From an uncultured Lachnospiraceae bacterium (GTDB lineage Bacteria > Bacillota > Clostridia > Lachnospirales > Lachnospiraceae): a DNA stretch of 64,000 nucleotides. The DNA is taken from contig CANQCY010000002.1 of the NCBI GenBank assembly GCA_947591245.1, positions 129,425 through 193,424 of the forward strand, read 5' to 3'. Positions 35,268 through 44,650 of this stretch are shown one piece after another (position 1 is the first letter of the stretch; each line of letters begins with the position of its first letter). A program made the position numbers and the translations under genes. Below the pieces are notes generated by a model. That model saw nothing but the letters and a program-made list of their open reading frames with translations. It was not told the origin of the DNA and made no database searches.

Positions 35268-37394
35268 CTAACTCCTTTCCTCATTCTGTACTAATCCGGC
35301 GACATCCAAAATCAGCGCGATGCTTCCGTCTCCCAGCTGCGTACATCCCGACAAGCCCTGTACTTTCTTTATGTAAGAAGGTATCGGCTTCACTACGATC
35401 TCCTGCTCCTGCAGAAGCCTGTCGATCAGGATGCAGGCTTCCCTGCCTTCGTGCTCCAGCACAACGACGATTCCGTCATCCACCTTGTCGTTCACCTCAG
35501 ACAAATTATATCTGTCGCTCAGCCGCATAAACGGATAGCACTCGCCTCTCAGGACGATATATTCCTCTCCGCTCGGCTCCTTTACGACAGCATCTTCCCC
35601 GACCTTGACAAACTCTTTTACAGAGGTTGTCTCAAGTACAAAGGAAAATTTCCCAACCTCGACAACGATGCCGCTTATAATGGCCAACGTCAGCGGTATC
35701 ACGAGAGTCATTTCAGAACCAAAGCCTTCTTCACTGTCAATTTCCAGCCTTCCGCCAACGGACTGAATATCCTTGACAACTACGTCCATACCTACGCCGC
35801 GTCCGGAATATTCGGTAACAACCTCTTTGGTCGAAAAACCCGGCAATGTGATAAAGCGATAAATTTCCGAATCTGAAAAATCAGTAATCTGCTTATCTCC
35901 GATCAGTCCTTGCTGTTTGGCCTTCTCATAAAGCTTCTCCTTATTCAGGCCTTTACCGTCATCCCTTACGCTGATGTAAACTTTTCCGCCTTCATTCTTC
36001 GCTTCCAGCGTAATTTTCCCCCGCTCCGGCTTGCCAAGCTCCGTACGCATGCCAGGATCCGCCTCGATACCGTGATCCACCGAATTTCTCACAAGATGCA
36101 TAAGCGGGTCGGAAATATGTTCGATAATATTTTTATCTACCTCTGTATTTTCTCCGATTACTTCCAGGTCAATGTCCTTGCCGAGCTTTCTCGATACGTC
36201 AAATACGATACGTCGCATCTTCTGGAATACATTGGTCAGGGGCATCATACGCATGGACATGATCGCCTCTTGCAGGTCCGTCGTGATCTTGGCGAGCTGA
36301 GCAGCCGCTTTCTGAAAATTGTCCAGCTCCAATCCGGGTACTTTGAGATCCGGATTTTGCAGGACAGCGGCTTCCGCAATGACGATCTCACCGATCAAAT
36401 CCATCAAAATATCCATTTTTTCAACGTTTACGCTGACGATGCTCTGTTTCTTCGGCTGGTTTTTCGCCAGCGTCTTTCCTTTTCCCGTCTCTTTTGTCTT
36501 GACGACATAGTCGCCCGGCACTACCGGCTGGTTATTTGTCTTTTTCGGCGCCGGCTTCTCTTCTTTCTTCGGCTCAATGATAATGCTTCCGCCCGCTGAA
36601 AGCGCCGACACGCCTCTCCCGAAGTCTTCTGCCGATATTTCATCAAAGTCGATCTTTTCCGCCTCCGAGCTGTCGACCAAAGGTAAAATTTCATCTTTAC
36701 TGCATTTCGTCTGCAGCAGCATGTAAAATCCCTCTGCCAGTATCACGTCCGCACTGTCTTCATTGGATATAATATCCTCCGGCGCGTACAGAAGTTCCTC
36801 CGCAACCTCTTTCAACGCATACGTTGCAGAATAAGCCCGGAGATTGCTCATCATCGTATCATTTCGATAATGAATGACAATTCTGTAAAAATGGCTGTCC
36901 TCGCTGGCAACCGGCGTAATATAGAACTGTTTCGGCTCCTCACTCTTATTCTCCCGCGGAAGCCGGATCCCCTGCTCTTTGATTTCGCCTTTTATATGGC
37001 TCAAAAAGCCGTCCAGTTCCTCCAGAAGGCTGCTCTCATCCGTGTCCGGCGTACCGCCGTCCTTGATCTTATCCAGTTCGCCCACAACGAAATCCGATAC
37101 CGAAAACACCTTTTCCACAAGTTCCATGTGAGGCACATTTTCCGGATGGGATTCCCGCAAATAATAAAATACATCCTCCAGCTTATGGGTGACCTTTGTG
37201 ATATTATCAAACATCATGATCCCAGACGAGCCTTTTATGGTATGCATGATTCGGAAGATTTCATTAATATCGGCATCGTCGAAGCAGTCCGCATTCTGTT
37301 TTTCCAATATGATGCTCTCCAAATTTTCAAGCAAGTGGCCGCTCTCATACAAAAACACGTCAAGCATTCCATCTGTGTTAAATTCCTCTGCCAT
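35268..37394 (-). CDS. cheA: Chemotaxis histidine kinase CheA
   Basis: 708 residues. Domains in order: P1 Hpt with phospho-acceptor His51 (MHTIKGSSG), a linker with a P2 CheY/CheB-binding domain (about 150-250), P3 dimerisation (about 320-385), P4 ATPase with HLVRNSVDHGIE, DDGKGL and GRGVGMDVV, and P5 CheW-like (about 565-700). It autophosphorylates in response to receptors and passes phosphate to CheY and CheB. GGAGG precedes ATG. It is the centre of the cheR-B-Y-A-W-mcp operon. Confidence 0.97.
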   Translation of the reverse strand: MAEEFNTDGMLDVFLYESGHLLENLESIILEKQNADCFDDADINEIFRIMHTIKGSSGIMMFDNITKVTHKLEDVFYYLRESHPENVPHMELVEKVFSVSDFVVGELDKIKDGGTPDTDESSLLEELDGFLSHIKGEIKEQGIRLPRENKSEEPKQFYITPVASEDSHFYRIVIHYRNDTMMSNLRAYSATYALKEVAEELLYAPEDIISNEDSADVILAEGFYMLLQTKCSKDEILPLVDSSEAEKIDFDEISAEDFGRGVSALSAGGSIIIEPKKEEKPAPKKTNNQPVVPGDYVVKTKETGKGKTLAKNQPKKQSIVSVNVEKMDILMDLIGEIVIAEAAVLQNPDLKVPGLELDNFQKAAAQLAKITTDLQEAIMSMRMMPLTNVFQKMRRIVFDVSRKLGKDIDLEVIGENTEVDKNIIEHISDPLMHLVRNSVDHGIEADPGMRTELGKPERGKITLEAKNEGGKVYISVRDDGKGLNKEKLYEKAKQQGLIGDKQITDFSDSEIYRFITLPGFSTKEVVTEYSGRGVGMDVVVKDIQSVGGRLEIDSEEGFGSEMTLVIPLTLAIISGIVVEVGKFSFVLETTSVKEFVKVGEDAVVKEPSGEEYIVLRGECYPFMRLSDRYNLSEVNDKVDDGIVVVLEHEGREACILIDRLLQEQEIVVKPIPSYIKKVQGLSGCTQLGDGSIALILDVAGLVQNEERS

Positions 37395-37433
37395 ATTTCC
37401 TCCATTCCTATGGATTGAAACTTCTTATACCTC

Positions 37434-37826
37434 TTATATCAATCCCAGCTTATTTAATACCTTGTCAAACTTTTCCACATCAATGGGTTTTCCAGAATAC
37501 GCTTCGCAGCCAAGTTCAAACGCCATCTTAACATTACGCTCTTCATTCAGCGCCGTCGTCATGATGACCTTTACGCACTCGCTTTTCGGCACGCCCCTCT
37601 GCGCTTCAATGTCCCGGATGGCCTTTAATACCTGGTATCCATCCAAAACCGGCATCATTACATCAAGACAGGCCAGATCGTATGGCTCTCCATCTTCTAA
37701 CGCCATCATAAACGCGTCCACCGCTTCTTCGCCATCTACCGTTACATCGCATTCCCCATACTGTGACAGATATTTGTCCATAAATTTCCGAGTGGTAAAA
37801 TCATCCTCTGCCAATAATATCTTCAT
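37434..37826 (-). CDS. cheY: Chemotaxis response regulator CheY-like
   Basis: 130 residues, a single receiver domain. The acidic pair is AEDD (6-9), the phosphorylation site Asp55 (CLDVMMP), the switch Thr about 90 and Lys113 (SGKPI). Phospho-CheY binds the flagellar switch. The gene lies between cheB and cheA with strong AAAGGAG; its place and lack of an output domain make CheY the best name, though a second CheY elsewhere cannot be excluded. Confidence 0.9.
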   Translation of the reverse strand: MKILLAEDDFTTRKFMDKYLSQYGECDVTVDGEEAVDAFMMALEDGEPYDLACLDVMMPVLDGYQVLKAIRDIEAQRGVPKSECVKVIMTTALNEERNVKMAFELGCEAYSGKPIDVEKFDKVLNKLGLI

Positions 37827-37849
37827 TCTGACATACTCCTTTCTCTGAT

Positions 37850-38872
37850 CTATTTGCTTAACAGGCTGTATATCTTTCCCGCAATTGCCGACAAATCGTG
37901 CTGGCTCTGCACTGCGCCCAAATCATACGCCACTTTCGGCATGCCGTAAACAACGCAGCTGGCTTCATTCTGTCCGATCGTCAATGCTCCTGCCTGACGC
38001 ATCTCCAAAAGGCCTTGCGCGCCGTCGCCGCCCATCCCTGTCAGGATAACGCCTATTGCCTTGTTTCCCACTGTCTTTGCGACAGAACGGAACAGCACGT
38101 CTACAGACGGACAATGTCCGCTTACTTTCTCCGTACCGCGGCACTCCACCTGATAACCGCTCCCTACTTTCACCAGTTTCATCTGCGAATCGCCCGGTGC
38201 GATCAACACGCGGCCCGGCAAAACCCGATCCCCGGTCTTCGCTTCTTTTACCTCAACCTCGCACTGGTTATTCAAACGATCCGCATACATTTTTGTAAAT
38301 CCGGACGGCATATGCTGAACAATTACCACTCCCGGTATATCTCTGCGGAAGCACTTCACTATTTCATAGATCGCTTCCGTTCCGCCCGTCGATGCGCCAA
38401 TCGCTATAATGCGTCCGTTTCCCGTCGCTCCTATCGTTCTGCCAACCGGGTTCGGCATCACCCTCTTATGGCCGCCGACTTTGGCCGTAGAAGCAATCTT
38501 AACCTTTGTGACAAGCTCCTGCCTCAAAAAATTGCCAAGCTGTTCACGGTTTAAATTTGCCGGTTTATTCACAAAATCAACGGCTCCCGCTTCCATCGCG
38601 TCAAACACCTTCTGGTTTAAGGAGCTGATCATCACGACCGGAAGCGGATGCTGCGGCATCAGCTTTTTCAGAAATTCAATCCCGCTCATCCGCGGCATCT
38701 CCACGTCCAGAGTCATAACATCCGGTTTGTATTTTATAATGGCGTCTCTTGCTTCATACGGATTTTCCGCCTGTGCCACCACTTCAATATTGGGGTCTGA
38801 TTCCAGACTCTGTACCAGCATATTGCGAAACAGAAGGGAATCATCTACAACAAGCACTTTTATCCTTCTCAT
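37850..38872 (-). CDS. cheB: Chemotaxis methylesterase CheB
   Basis: 340 residues. An N-terminal receiver (Asp56 in LDVEMP) is followed by a linker and the methylesterase with Ser161 (GASTGGT), His187 (QHMPSG) and the Asp of GMGGDG. It removes methyl groups from receptors when phosphorylated by CheA. ATG 38872 has GGAG 7 nt upstream; the frame extends seven codons further without a site. It follows cheR by 89 bp. Confidence 0.96.
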   Translation of the reverse strand: MRRIKVLVVDDSLLFRNMLVQSLESDPNIEVVAQAENPYEARDAIIKYKPDVMTLDVEMPRMSGIEFLKKLMPQHPLPVVMISSLNQKVFDAMEAGAVDFVNKPANLNREQLGNFLRQELVTKVKIASTAKVGGHKRVMPNPVGRTIGATGNGRIIAIGASTGGTEAIYEIVKCFRRDIPGVVIVQHMPSGFTKMYADRLNNQCEVEVKEAKTGDRVLPGRVLIAPGDSQMKLVKVGSGYQVECRGTEKVSGHCPSVDVLFRSVAKTVGNKAIGVILTGMGGDGAQGLLEMRQAGALTIGQNEASCVVYGMPKVAYDLGAVQSQHDLSAIAGKIYSLLSK

Positions 38873-38961
38873 ATCCGGTCTCCATTCTATCAAATCGTTT
38901 CAATTTCCGATACCCGGCGCATTCCTGCCAGGGTATTCAGCATGTTATTTTTTCCGCCGTA

Positions 38962-39771
38962 TCATTCGGGTTTTCTATAAATCGACGGTTCTACATACTG
39001 GAATCTCGTTCTTTTTTTATCCAGACTCTCTGTTGTTCCGATAAACAGATACCCTCCCGGCTCCATAAACTCATACATCCGGTCAAGCAGCTGATACTTT
39101 GTGTCATCTTCAAAATATATCATGACGTTGCGTACAAAAATGATGTGAAATCGCCTGCGGAACGGAAGCGGGTTCATCAGATTAAACGGCCTGAAGATCA
39201 GTTCCCTTTTCAACACGTCTTTCGCCGCATACTCCTCTTCGCTGATCCTATTAAAATATCTCTGTTTCCATTTGTCCGGCAGCGGATCGATCTGCTCTTT
39301 CAAATAGACTCCCCTTGATGCATGCGCCAAAACCCTGGTAGATATGTCCGTTGCAAGCACTTTTGTATCCCATGCCGGATGCTCAACCCCGAAGAAATCC
39401 ATAAGAATCATCGCAATTGTATACGGCTCCTCTCCCGTTGAAGACGCCGCAGACCAAATCCTCAAATCTTTTTTCGCCGCCTCTTTTTTCTTCAATACAG
39501 GCAGTATCTCCCGCTTCATAAAGTCAAAATGAACGCTCTCCCGCATAAAATATGTATGGTTCGTCGTCAGTACGTTGACCAGGTTCGTCGCTTCCTCTCC
39601 CAACGGGTTCTGTTCCACTTTCGCCATATATTGATCGTAACTTTCATAACCGTTTCGCAGTAAATAATTCTCAAGCCTTCCTGTAATCAAGGTACGTTTC
39701 TGAGACAAATCAATTCCAAAATTATTTTTTACATATAAGACGATACAGTTAAATTCATGATCCGTAATCAC
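38962..39771 (-). CDS. cheR: Chemotaxis protein methyltransferase CheR
   Basis: 269 residues from GTG 39771, chosen because GGAGG lies 7 nt upstream; the frame continues to 39843 without a plausible site. CheR transfers methyl groups from S-adenosylmethionine to receptor glutamates. The N-terminal helical domain (FGIDLSQKRTLITGRLENYL) and SAM-binding WSAASSTGEEPYTIAMIL are clear. It is the first gene of the che operon, behind a sigma-A promoter. Confidence 0.95.
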   Translation of the reverse strand: MITDHEFNCIVLYVKNNFGIDLSQKRTLITGRLENYLLRNGYESYDQYMAKVEQNPLGEEATNLVNVLTTNHTYFMRESVHFDFMKREILPVLKKKEAAKKDLRIWSAASSTGEEPYTIAMILMDFFGVEHPAWDTKVLATDISTRVLAHASRGVYLKEQIDPLPDKWKQRYFNRISEEEYAAKDVLKRELIFRPFNLMNPLPFRRRFHIIFVRNVMIYFEDDTKYQLLDRMYEFMEPGGYLFIGTTESLDKKRTRFQYVEPSIYRKPE

Positions 39772-39848
39772 GCTCTCGCCTCCTGATTTCTGCTCCTTAT
39801 GTTTTATATTGCCGCCCGTCCATGCCAAACGCGCCGCAGCCATATATT

Positions 39849-39881
39849 ATTATAACCCTATCCGAAATATTTGTAAATATT
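39849..39881 (-). promoter_or_regulatory. Sigma-A promoter of the che operon with palindrome over the -35
   Basis: TTTACA (39877-39872), 17 bp, TATAAT (39854-39849) on the minus strand. The perfect inverted repeat AATATTT-GT-AAATATT (39866-39881) is centred on the -35 box and could bind a repressor. Confidence 0.65.
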
Positions 39882-39904
39882 CCGCTTATTGGTTTTACAG
39901 CCAG

Positions 39905-40810
39905 TTAAAAGAGGCTTTCAAAAAACGATGCTATCTTTTCTGCAAGATTTTTGAAAAACTGCACGATCGTTTCAAGAATGCCGCTTGCTTTTTCCACATC
40001 CAGCCCGAGTTCCGTGAGTTTTCCATAGACTTCCTCTGCCTGCTGCTTGAGTTTATCCACATCCAAATCCAGCCCGTTTATTTTGTCAAAAACGCCCACA
40101 AGCGCTTTCTCCTGCTCCGGCGTCAGCGTCACATCAAGCTTCTTCGCCGCATCTTCGATCACGCCCTGAATCTGCTCCGCGGAATCAAAATCGCCCTCTG
40201 CCACCTGCTGTTTGACAAAAGCCATTAACTGTTCCGCCTTTTCACTGCCGATTTCGGAAGCGATCTCGCCCGTAACAACCAGCTCATTTGTCGCGGCGTC
40301 GGCATTTTCAGCGCTGACCTTTTCTCCCGTCATTGTCTCATACGCCTTCATTGCACCGACCAGCGCAGCCGTACCTGATATTTCAAACGGTCCCGCCACA
40401 ACAACCTCGGCGTCGCTGACGCCTGCCGTTGTAAGCGCATTTGTATACATGCCGCTCGTACAGTATGTGATGTTTTTTGTCACCACCTGAATCCCGCTCT
40501 TTTCACCCACCTTCTCAACACGCACGGAAGAGAGGGCCTTCGTGCCGATGACCGATGCAGAAAGATACTCGTCCAGATATTCGTGTTCATCCGCATTCGT
40601 AATCTGAATCACTTCATAATCGGAAAGTTCGTTTTCCTGTACATCCAAAAGCGAGAGAACCGTCTTTTTCTGCGCTTCCGTAAGATCTGCACCCAGCGAG
40701 AGATACGGTTTCATTTCTACCGAATCCGCTTTCGCCGGAGGAACCGGACACAATACAAACGCTATGGCAGTGATTGCGGCTGTCATCCTTTTTAACCATT
40801 TCATGTTCAT
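39905..40810 (-). CDS. Secreted DUF1002 protein
   Basis: 301 residues. A signal peptide (about 1-28, cut after AKA) precedes a DUF1002 domain (about 35-270; LSLGADLTEAQKKTVLSLL, TGMYTNALTTAGVSDAEVVVAGPFEISGTAAL in pieces). The C-terminus is helical and ends in a short amphipathic segment. The family is widespread in Firmicutes and uncharacterised. AAGGAGG lies 10 nt before ATG. It stands alone between dapL and the che operon, all on the minus strand. Confidence 0.88.
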   Translation of the reverse strand: MNMKWLKRMTAAITAIAFVLCPVPPAKADSVEMKPYLSLGADLTEAQKKTVLSLLDVQENELSDYEVIQITNADEHEYLDEYLSASVIGTKALSSVRVEKVGEKSGIQVVTKNITYCTSGMYTNALTTAGVSDAEVVVAGPFEISGTAALVGAMKAYETMTGEKVSAENADAATNELVVTGEIASEIGSEKAEQLMAFVKQQVAEGDFDSAEQIQGVIEDAAKKLDVTLTPEQEKALVGVFDKINGLDLDVDKLKQQAEEVYGKLTELGLDVEKASGILETIVQFFKNLAEKIASFFESLF

Positions 40811-40877
40811 ATGGCATAAACCTCCTTAACATAACCCTTGAGCCGCCTTTTAACAGAATGTTTCTTCTAATAAAAGG

Positions 40878-42089
40878 CTATTTTTTCAGGCGTTCCATCG
40901 CCTCTTTTGTATTTTCGAGGGAACCGAACGCCGTAAGGCGGAAATATCCCTCTCCGCTCGGGCCAAAACCGCTTCCGGGCGTACCTACTATATTCAGATT
41001 TTCCAAAAGATAGTCGAAGAAATCCCATGAAGTCATGCCGTCCGGCGTCTTAAGCCAGATATATGGCGCATTCACGCCGCCGAACACCGTGTATCCCGCA
41101 CTGGCAAGCCCCTCGCGGATCAGCTTCGCATTATTCATATAATAAGCGATCTGCTCCTTCGTCTGCTTTTTGCCCTCTTCACTATATACAGCTTCTCCCG
41201 CCCTCTGAATAATATACGGGGCGCCGTTGAATTTTGTACCGTGGCGTCTCGCCCAAAGGCTGTTTAACGAAACGCCCTCGCATTTCAGCTCTTTCGGTAT
41301 CACTGTAAATCCCAGCCTTGTTCCTGTAAATCCGGCATTTTTAGAAAAACTCCTCATCTCAATCGCACATTTTTTCGCGCCGTCACATTCATAAATCGTG
41401 TGCGGCACATCCTCCTCTGAAATATATGCTTCATATGCCGCGTCATATATGATCACTGCTCCTTTTTCCAACGCAAAATCGACCCACGCCTGAAGCTGCT
41501 CTTTTTTCATCGCCGTACCGGTCGGATTATTCGGGCAGCAGAGGTAAATCATATCCGGCGTTTCCGACGGAATCTGAGGCGCAAATTCATTTTCCTCCGT
41601 ACAGGGCATGTAAATGACATCAGACCAGCGCTCTTTCTCCTTCTGATACTCTCCCGTCCGTCCCGCCATGGCGTTTGTGTCAACATATACCGGATAAACC
41701 GGGTCAGACACGGCGATACGGTTATTTTTTGCAAAAATATCGCCAATATTTCCCGAATCGCTTTTCGCCCCGTCGCTGATAAACACCTCGTCAATCGCAA
41801 GATCTACGCCTCGCGCCGCATAATCATTTTTCACAATAGCGCTCCTCAAAAATTCATAGCCGAGATCCGGCGCATAGCCCTTAAACGTCGCCGCATCCGC
41901 CATTTCATCCACCGCCTTGTGAAGCGCCGTGATAATAGCCGGCGCCAACGGCAGGGTAACGTCCCCGATGCCAAGCCGGATCACCTTCTTATCCGGATTC
42001 GCCTCAATAAAAGCATTCACCTTTTTCCCGATTGTAGAAAAAAGATAACTTCCCGGCAATTTCAAGTAATTGTCATTTATTCTATACAT
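40878..42089 (-). CDS. dapL: LL-diaminopimelate aminotransferase
   Basis: 403 residues. This PLP enzyme converts tetrahydrodipicolinate to LL-diaminopimelate in one step, supplying lysine and peptidoglycan. The DapL N-terminus ([17 protein letters not shown]), [11 protein letters not shown] and the PLP-lysine motif [14 protein letters not shown] are all visible. ATG 42089 has GGAGG 9 nt upstream; a TTG or ATG ten codons earlier is not needed. Presence of DapL suggests the aminotransferase lysine pathway rather than DapC/D/E. Confidence 0.96.
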   Translation of the reverse strand: MYRINDNYLKLPGSYLFSTIGKKVNAFIEANPDKKVIRLGIGDVTLPLAPAIITALHKAVDEMADAATFKGYAPDLGYEFLRSAIVKNDYAARGVDLAIDEVFISDGAKSDSGNIGDIFAKNNRIAVSDPVYPVYVDTNAMAGRTGEYQKEKERWSDVIYMPCTEENEFAPQIPSETPDMIYLCCPNNPTGTAMKKEQLQAWVDFALEKGAVIIYDAAYEAYISEEDVPHTIYECDGAKKCAIEMRSFSKNAGFTGTRLGFTVIPKELKCEGVSLNSLWARRHGTKFNGAPYIIQRAGEAVYSEEGKKQTKEQIAYYMNNAKLIREGLASAGYTVFGGVNAPYIWLKTPDGMTSWDFFDYLLENLNIVGTPGSGFGPSGEGYFRLTAFGSLENTKEAMERLKK

Positions 42090-42136
42090 TGTTCTGATCC
42101 TCCATTCTTCTATGTTCATTTAAGATTGTCTGCCTT

Positions 42137-42165
42137 ATTTTATCATTTCAAGCATTTTTATGCAA
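42137..42165 (-). promoter_or_regulatory. Sigma-A promoter of dapL
   Basis: TTGCAT (42165-42160), 17 bp, TAAAAT (42142-42137) on the minus strand. Confidence 0.65.
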
Positions 42166-42313
42166 GTCTTTCTTTACAAACATTTGTTCCCATGTTACAA
42201 TAACAGCATAAGGGGCTGGAAAGCGGGTTTACCGCCTGCGGCGGGAAAATGGAGGAAACGGCGGGCGGCGTCCGAAAAAATTCGGAAAGAATGCTGTTTT
42301 TCGCGCATCCGCT

Positions 42314-42340
42314 CTAAAAAAAGAAGATAAATTTTCGATA
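42314..42340 (+). promoter_or_regulatory. Possible sigma-28 promoter of the FliK-like gene
   Basis: TAAA (42314-42317), 15 bp, TTCGATAT (42333-42340), matching TAAA-N15-GCCGATAA at nine of twelve fixed bases. A TATAAT further down (42347-42352) without a good -35 is the alternative. Confidence 0.4.
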
Positions 42341-42453
42341 TAAATGTTATAATGATGGAATCAAAAGGATCCGACTGCAAAGCCAAATTCCCCGCCGCTG
42401 GCAGCGGGTCATATAAAAACAAGGCGCGGAATCATGAAAAGAGGTCAACTGAT

Positions 42454-44514
42454 ATGGCAATTACAAGCAACGGCGTACAAAATAACCAAAACCGCTCCGG
42501 CAATCTGAACACAACTGCCGCAAAGCGGTCTTACCGCACAAGCGGCGGCACAATCACGATTCGGGAAGGAGAGACCCTGAAAGGCGTAGTAAGCGACATT
42601 CACGGCAATGTGATTACCATTTCCATGGATGACGGCTCCTCCTTTTCCGGCAAACTCCCGGAAGCTTCACAGTACTCGATCGGACAAAAAGCCGCTTTTC
42701 AGATTATGAGCATGGAAAACGGCACGATTTATATGAAATCCATATCACACGCCTATCTGCTCGGCATGGAAGATACGATTGAACAGGCACTCGAGGAAGC
42801 CGGGCTTCCGAAAAGCCCCCGAAACCTCGAAATCGTACGAAGCCTGCTTGAGAACCAGCAATCGATAAGCAGGGATAACATTATGAACTCTCTTCAGCTA
42901 TGCGCAAAATACCCGTCGGCTGACGTAAACACCGTGATCTCTATGAAACGTCTCGGCATACCGATGGATCCCGCAACCGTAGCCCAGTTTGACAGCTATC
43001 GAAACCAGTCCCACCAACTGCTGTACCGAATGAACGCCCTGACTGACTCCGTAAATGAACTTCTCTCGGATCTGGCAGATGAAAATCCGGCGATCGCCCG
43101 TTACGCGGCAAAAGAGATTTTGAACATTTCCCTAAATTCACCGCCCTCTCTGGAGGAATTCAACCTTGCCATAGAAAATGCGCAAAACAATCCGGAAAAT
43201 ACGGCTTCGGATCTTGCAAAGCTGGCGGAGGCATTCGGACGGCCAAACCCATCGCAGCCGGAAGCCGCAAATGGGCCAGAAACCCCTGTCCCGCCTTACC
43301 CGGAGTCCGGACAGCCGGGCGCCGCCGACGCATCCCCGACAGATGCAGCCGGCCAGGGGAATCCCGCCGATCCGTTAAACGCCGCTAATTCTTCGGATAC
43401 ATCCCAGACAAATGGCGCAAATCCGGCTGACGCCGCCAACGCTTCCGCACCCCGGGACGCTAACGGCGCCCCCGGCACAGCGCCGCCTGACGGTAACCCG
43501 GACGCCCTGCGCGAAGCCGGCGAAAACGGAATCCCGCATGACGGAGAAGCTGCCGGCTCTTTTACAGGCGCCGGTAAAACAACGGATGCAAATACGTCCC
43601 CTTTTTCCCGCATACGGCATCTGTTTACAAACATAGCGGACCGGACAACTTCGGGAAAAACGGCTCCCAGCGAAAAACCCGTGTTCATTCCGGAACAAAC
43701 CGGGCATATTGTGCCGGCTCAGGAACGTCTGCAGCTGGCTGACCTTCTCAGCAGATATACGGACAATCCAAAACTGCAGCTATCCCTGGAAGACGGCACG
43801 CTGACTGCCAGAGAACTGCTCACCAGCATCAGGGACATTCTTCCCTCGCTGCCGGACAAGGAACTTCATGCGCTGCTGACATCCAAAACGCTTAACACCA
43901 TCATAAAAGGACAGTTTCTATCCGGATGGACGATCTCACCCGAAGGACTAAAAGAGGGAAGCAGCATGGAACGGCTGTATGGGAAAATTCAGGAGCAGCT
44001 GGCGGATCTTACAAATTTAAGCCGCATGTTTGCCACGAGGGCTCCGGGCGAGAGCATTATCAATATGACGGCCGACATGCAGCAAAATATGGAATTTATG
44101 AAATTACTCGGAGAACAGTTCGCTTATATGCAGCTGCCGATTAAATTGTCCGAACAAAACGCCCATGGGGATCTGTATGTCATGACAAGGAAGGACGCTC
44201 TGAAAAAATCCAAGGACAGCCTGAAAGCGCTTCTTCACCTGGAAATGGACCACCTTGGCGCCATGGATATCCACATCACGAAAGACCGCACGAACATCTC
44301 AGCTAAATTCTTTGTGGAAAAGGATTCTGCAAGAAAACTGCTGGAAAAAAATACAGACTTATTAAAAGATAGAATCAACGAGCAGGGCTATAGCTTCTCA
44401 TCTGAATTTACCAATAAAGAAAAAGATGTTGACATTGTGCATGATTTTATAGAACAGGATTCGTCCGCCCCGGTGGGAAACCTGAAACGCTACAATTTTG
44501 ACTTGAGAGCCTAA
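42454..44514 (+). CDS. Flagellar hook-length control (FliK)-like protein
   Basis: 686 residues from ATG 42454 (AAAGAGG about 10 nt upstream). A small beta domain (about 30-105; EGETLKGVVSDIHGNVITISMDDG in pieces) and a helical region lead to a long Ala/Pro/Asn/Gly-rich low-complexity stretch (about 285-415), then a C-terminal domain (about 545-680) with QLPIKLSEQNAHGDLYVMT and LEMDHLGAMDIHI, matching the FliK C-terminal pattern L-P-x-LG-x-I/V-x-V. No other flagellar structural gene lies in the window, so the assignment rests on this architecture and the possible sigma-28 promoter. Confidence 0.62.
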   Translation: MAITSNGVQNNQNRSGNLNTTAAKRSYRTSGGTITIREGETLKGVVSDIHGNVITISMDDGSSFSGKLPEASQYSIGQKAAFQIMSMENGTIYMKSISHAYLLGMEDTIEQALEEAGLPKSPRNLEIVRSLLENQQSISRDNIMNSLQLCAKYPSADVNTVISMKRLGIPMDPATVAQFDSYRNQSHQLLYRMNALTDSVNELLSDLADENPAIARYAAKEILNISLNSPPSLEEFNLAIENAQNNPENTASDLAKLAEAFGRPNPSQPEAANGPETPVPPYPESGQPGAADASPTDAAGQGNPADPLNAANSSDTSQTNGANPADAANASAPRDANGAPGTAPPDGNPDALREAGENGIPHDGEAAGSFTGAGKTTDANTSPFSRIRHLFTNIADRTTSGKTAPSEKPVFIPEQTGHIVPAQERLQLADLLSRYTDNPKLQLSLEDGTLTARELLTSIRDILPSLPDKELHALLTSKTLNTIIKGQFLSGWTISPEGLKEGSSMERLYGKIQEQLADLTNLSRMFATRAPGESIINMTADMQQNMEFMKLLGEQFAYMQLPIKLSEQNAHGDLYVMTRKDALKKSKDSLKALLHLEMDHLGAMDIHITKDRTNISAKFFVEKDSARKLLEKNTDLLKDRINEQGYSFSSEFTNKEKDVDIVHDFIEQDSSAPVGNLKRYNFDLRA

Positions 44515-44563
44515 TAGAAAATTTAATTTGCGATCGCTTCGCAAACAATTCATGAATCATGGC

Positions 44564-44643
44564 GGAGAATCCGCAGGGCGGATTCTCCTAAGGCGAAACC
44601 GTAGGATTTCCCAGCCGGCGCCTTTTGCGGCTTGGAAATTTTT
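44564..44643 (+). terminator. Stacked hairpins and terminator between fliK-like gene and leuS
   Basis: A perfect 11-bp stem GGAGAATCCGC/GCGGATTCTCC (44564-44588, loop AGG) without T-run is followed by a second hairpin ATTTCCCAGCCG/CGGCTTGGAAAT (44606-44639) that ends in TTTTT on the plus strand. The second is the likely terminator of the FliK-like gene. A third small hairpin (TTTGCGA/TCGCAAA) precedes them near 44528-44545. Confidence 0.7.
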
Positions 44644-44650
44644 CCGCCTC

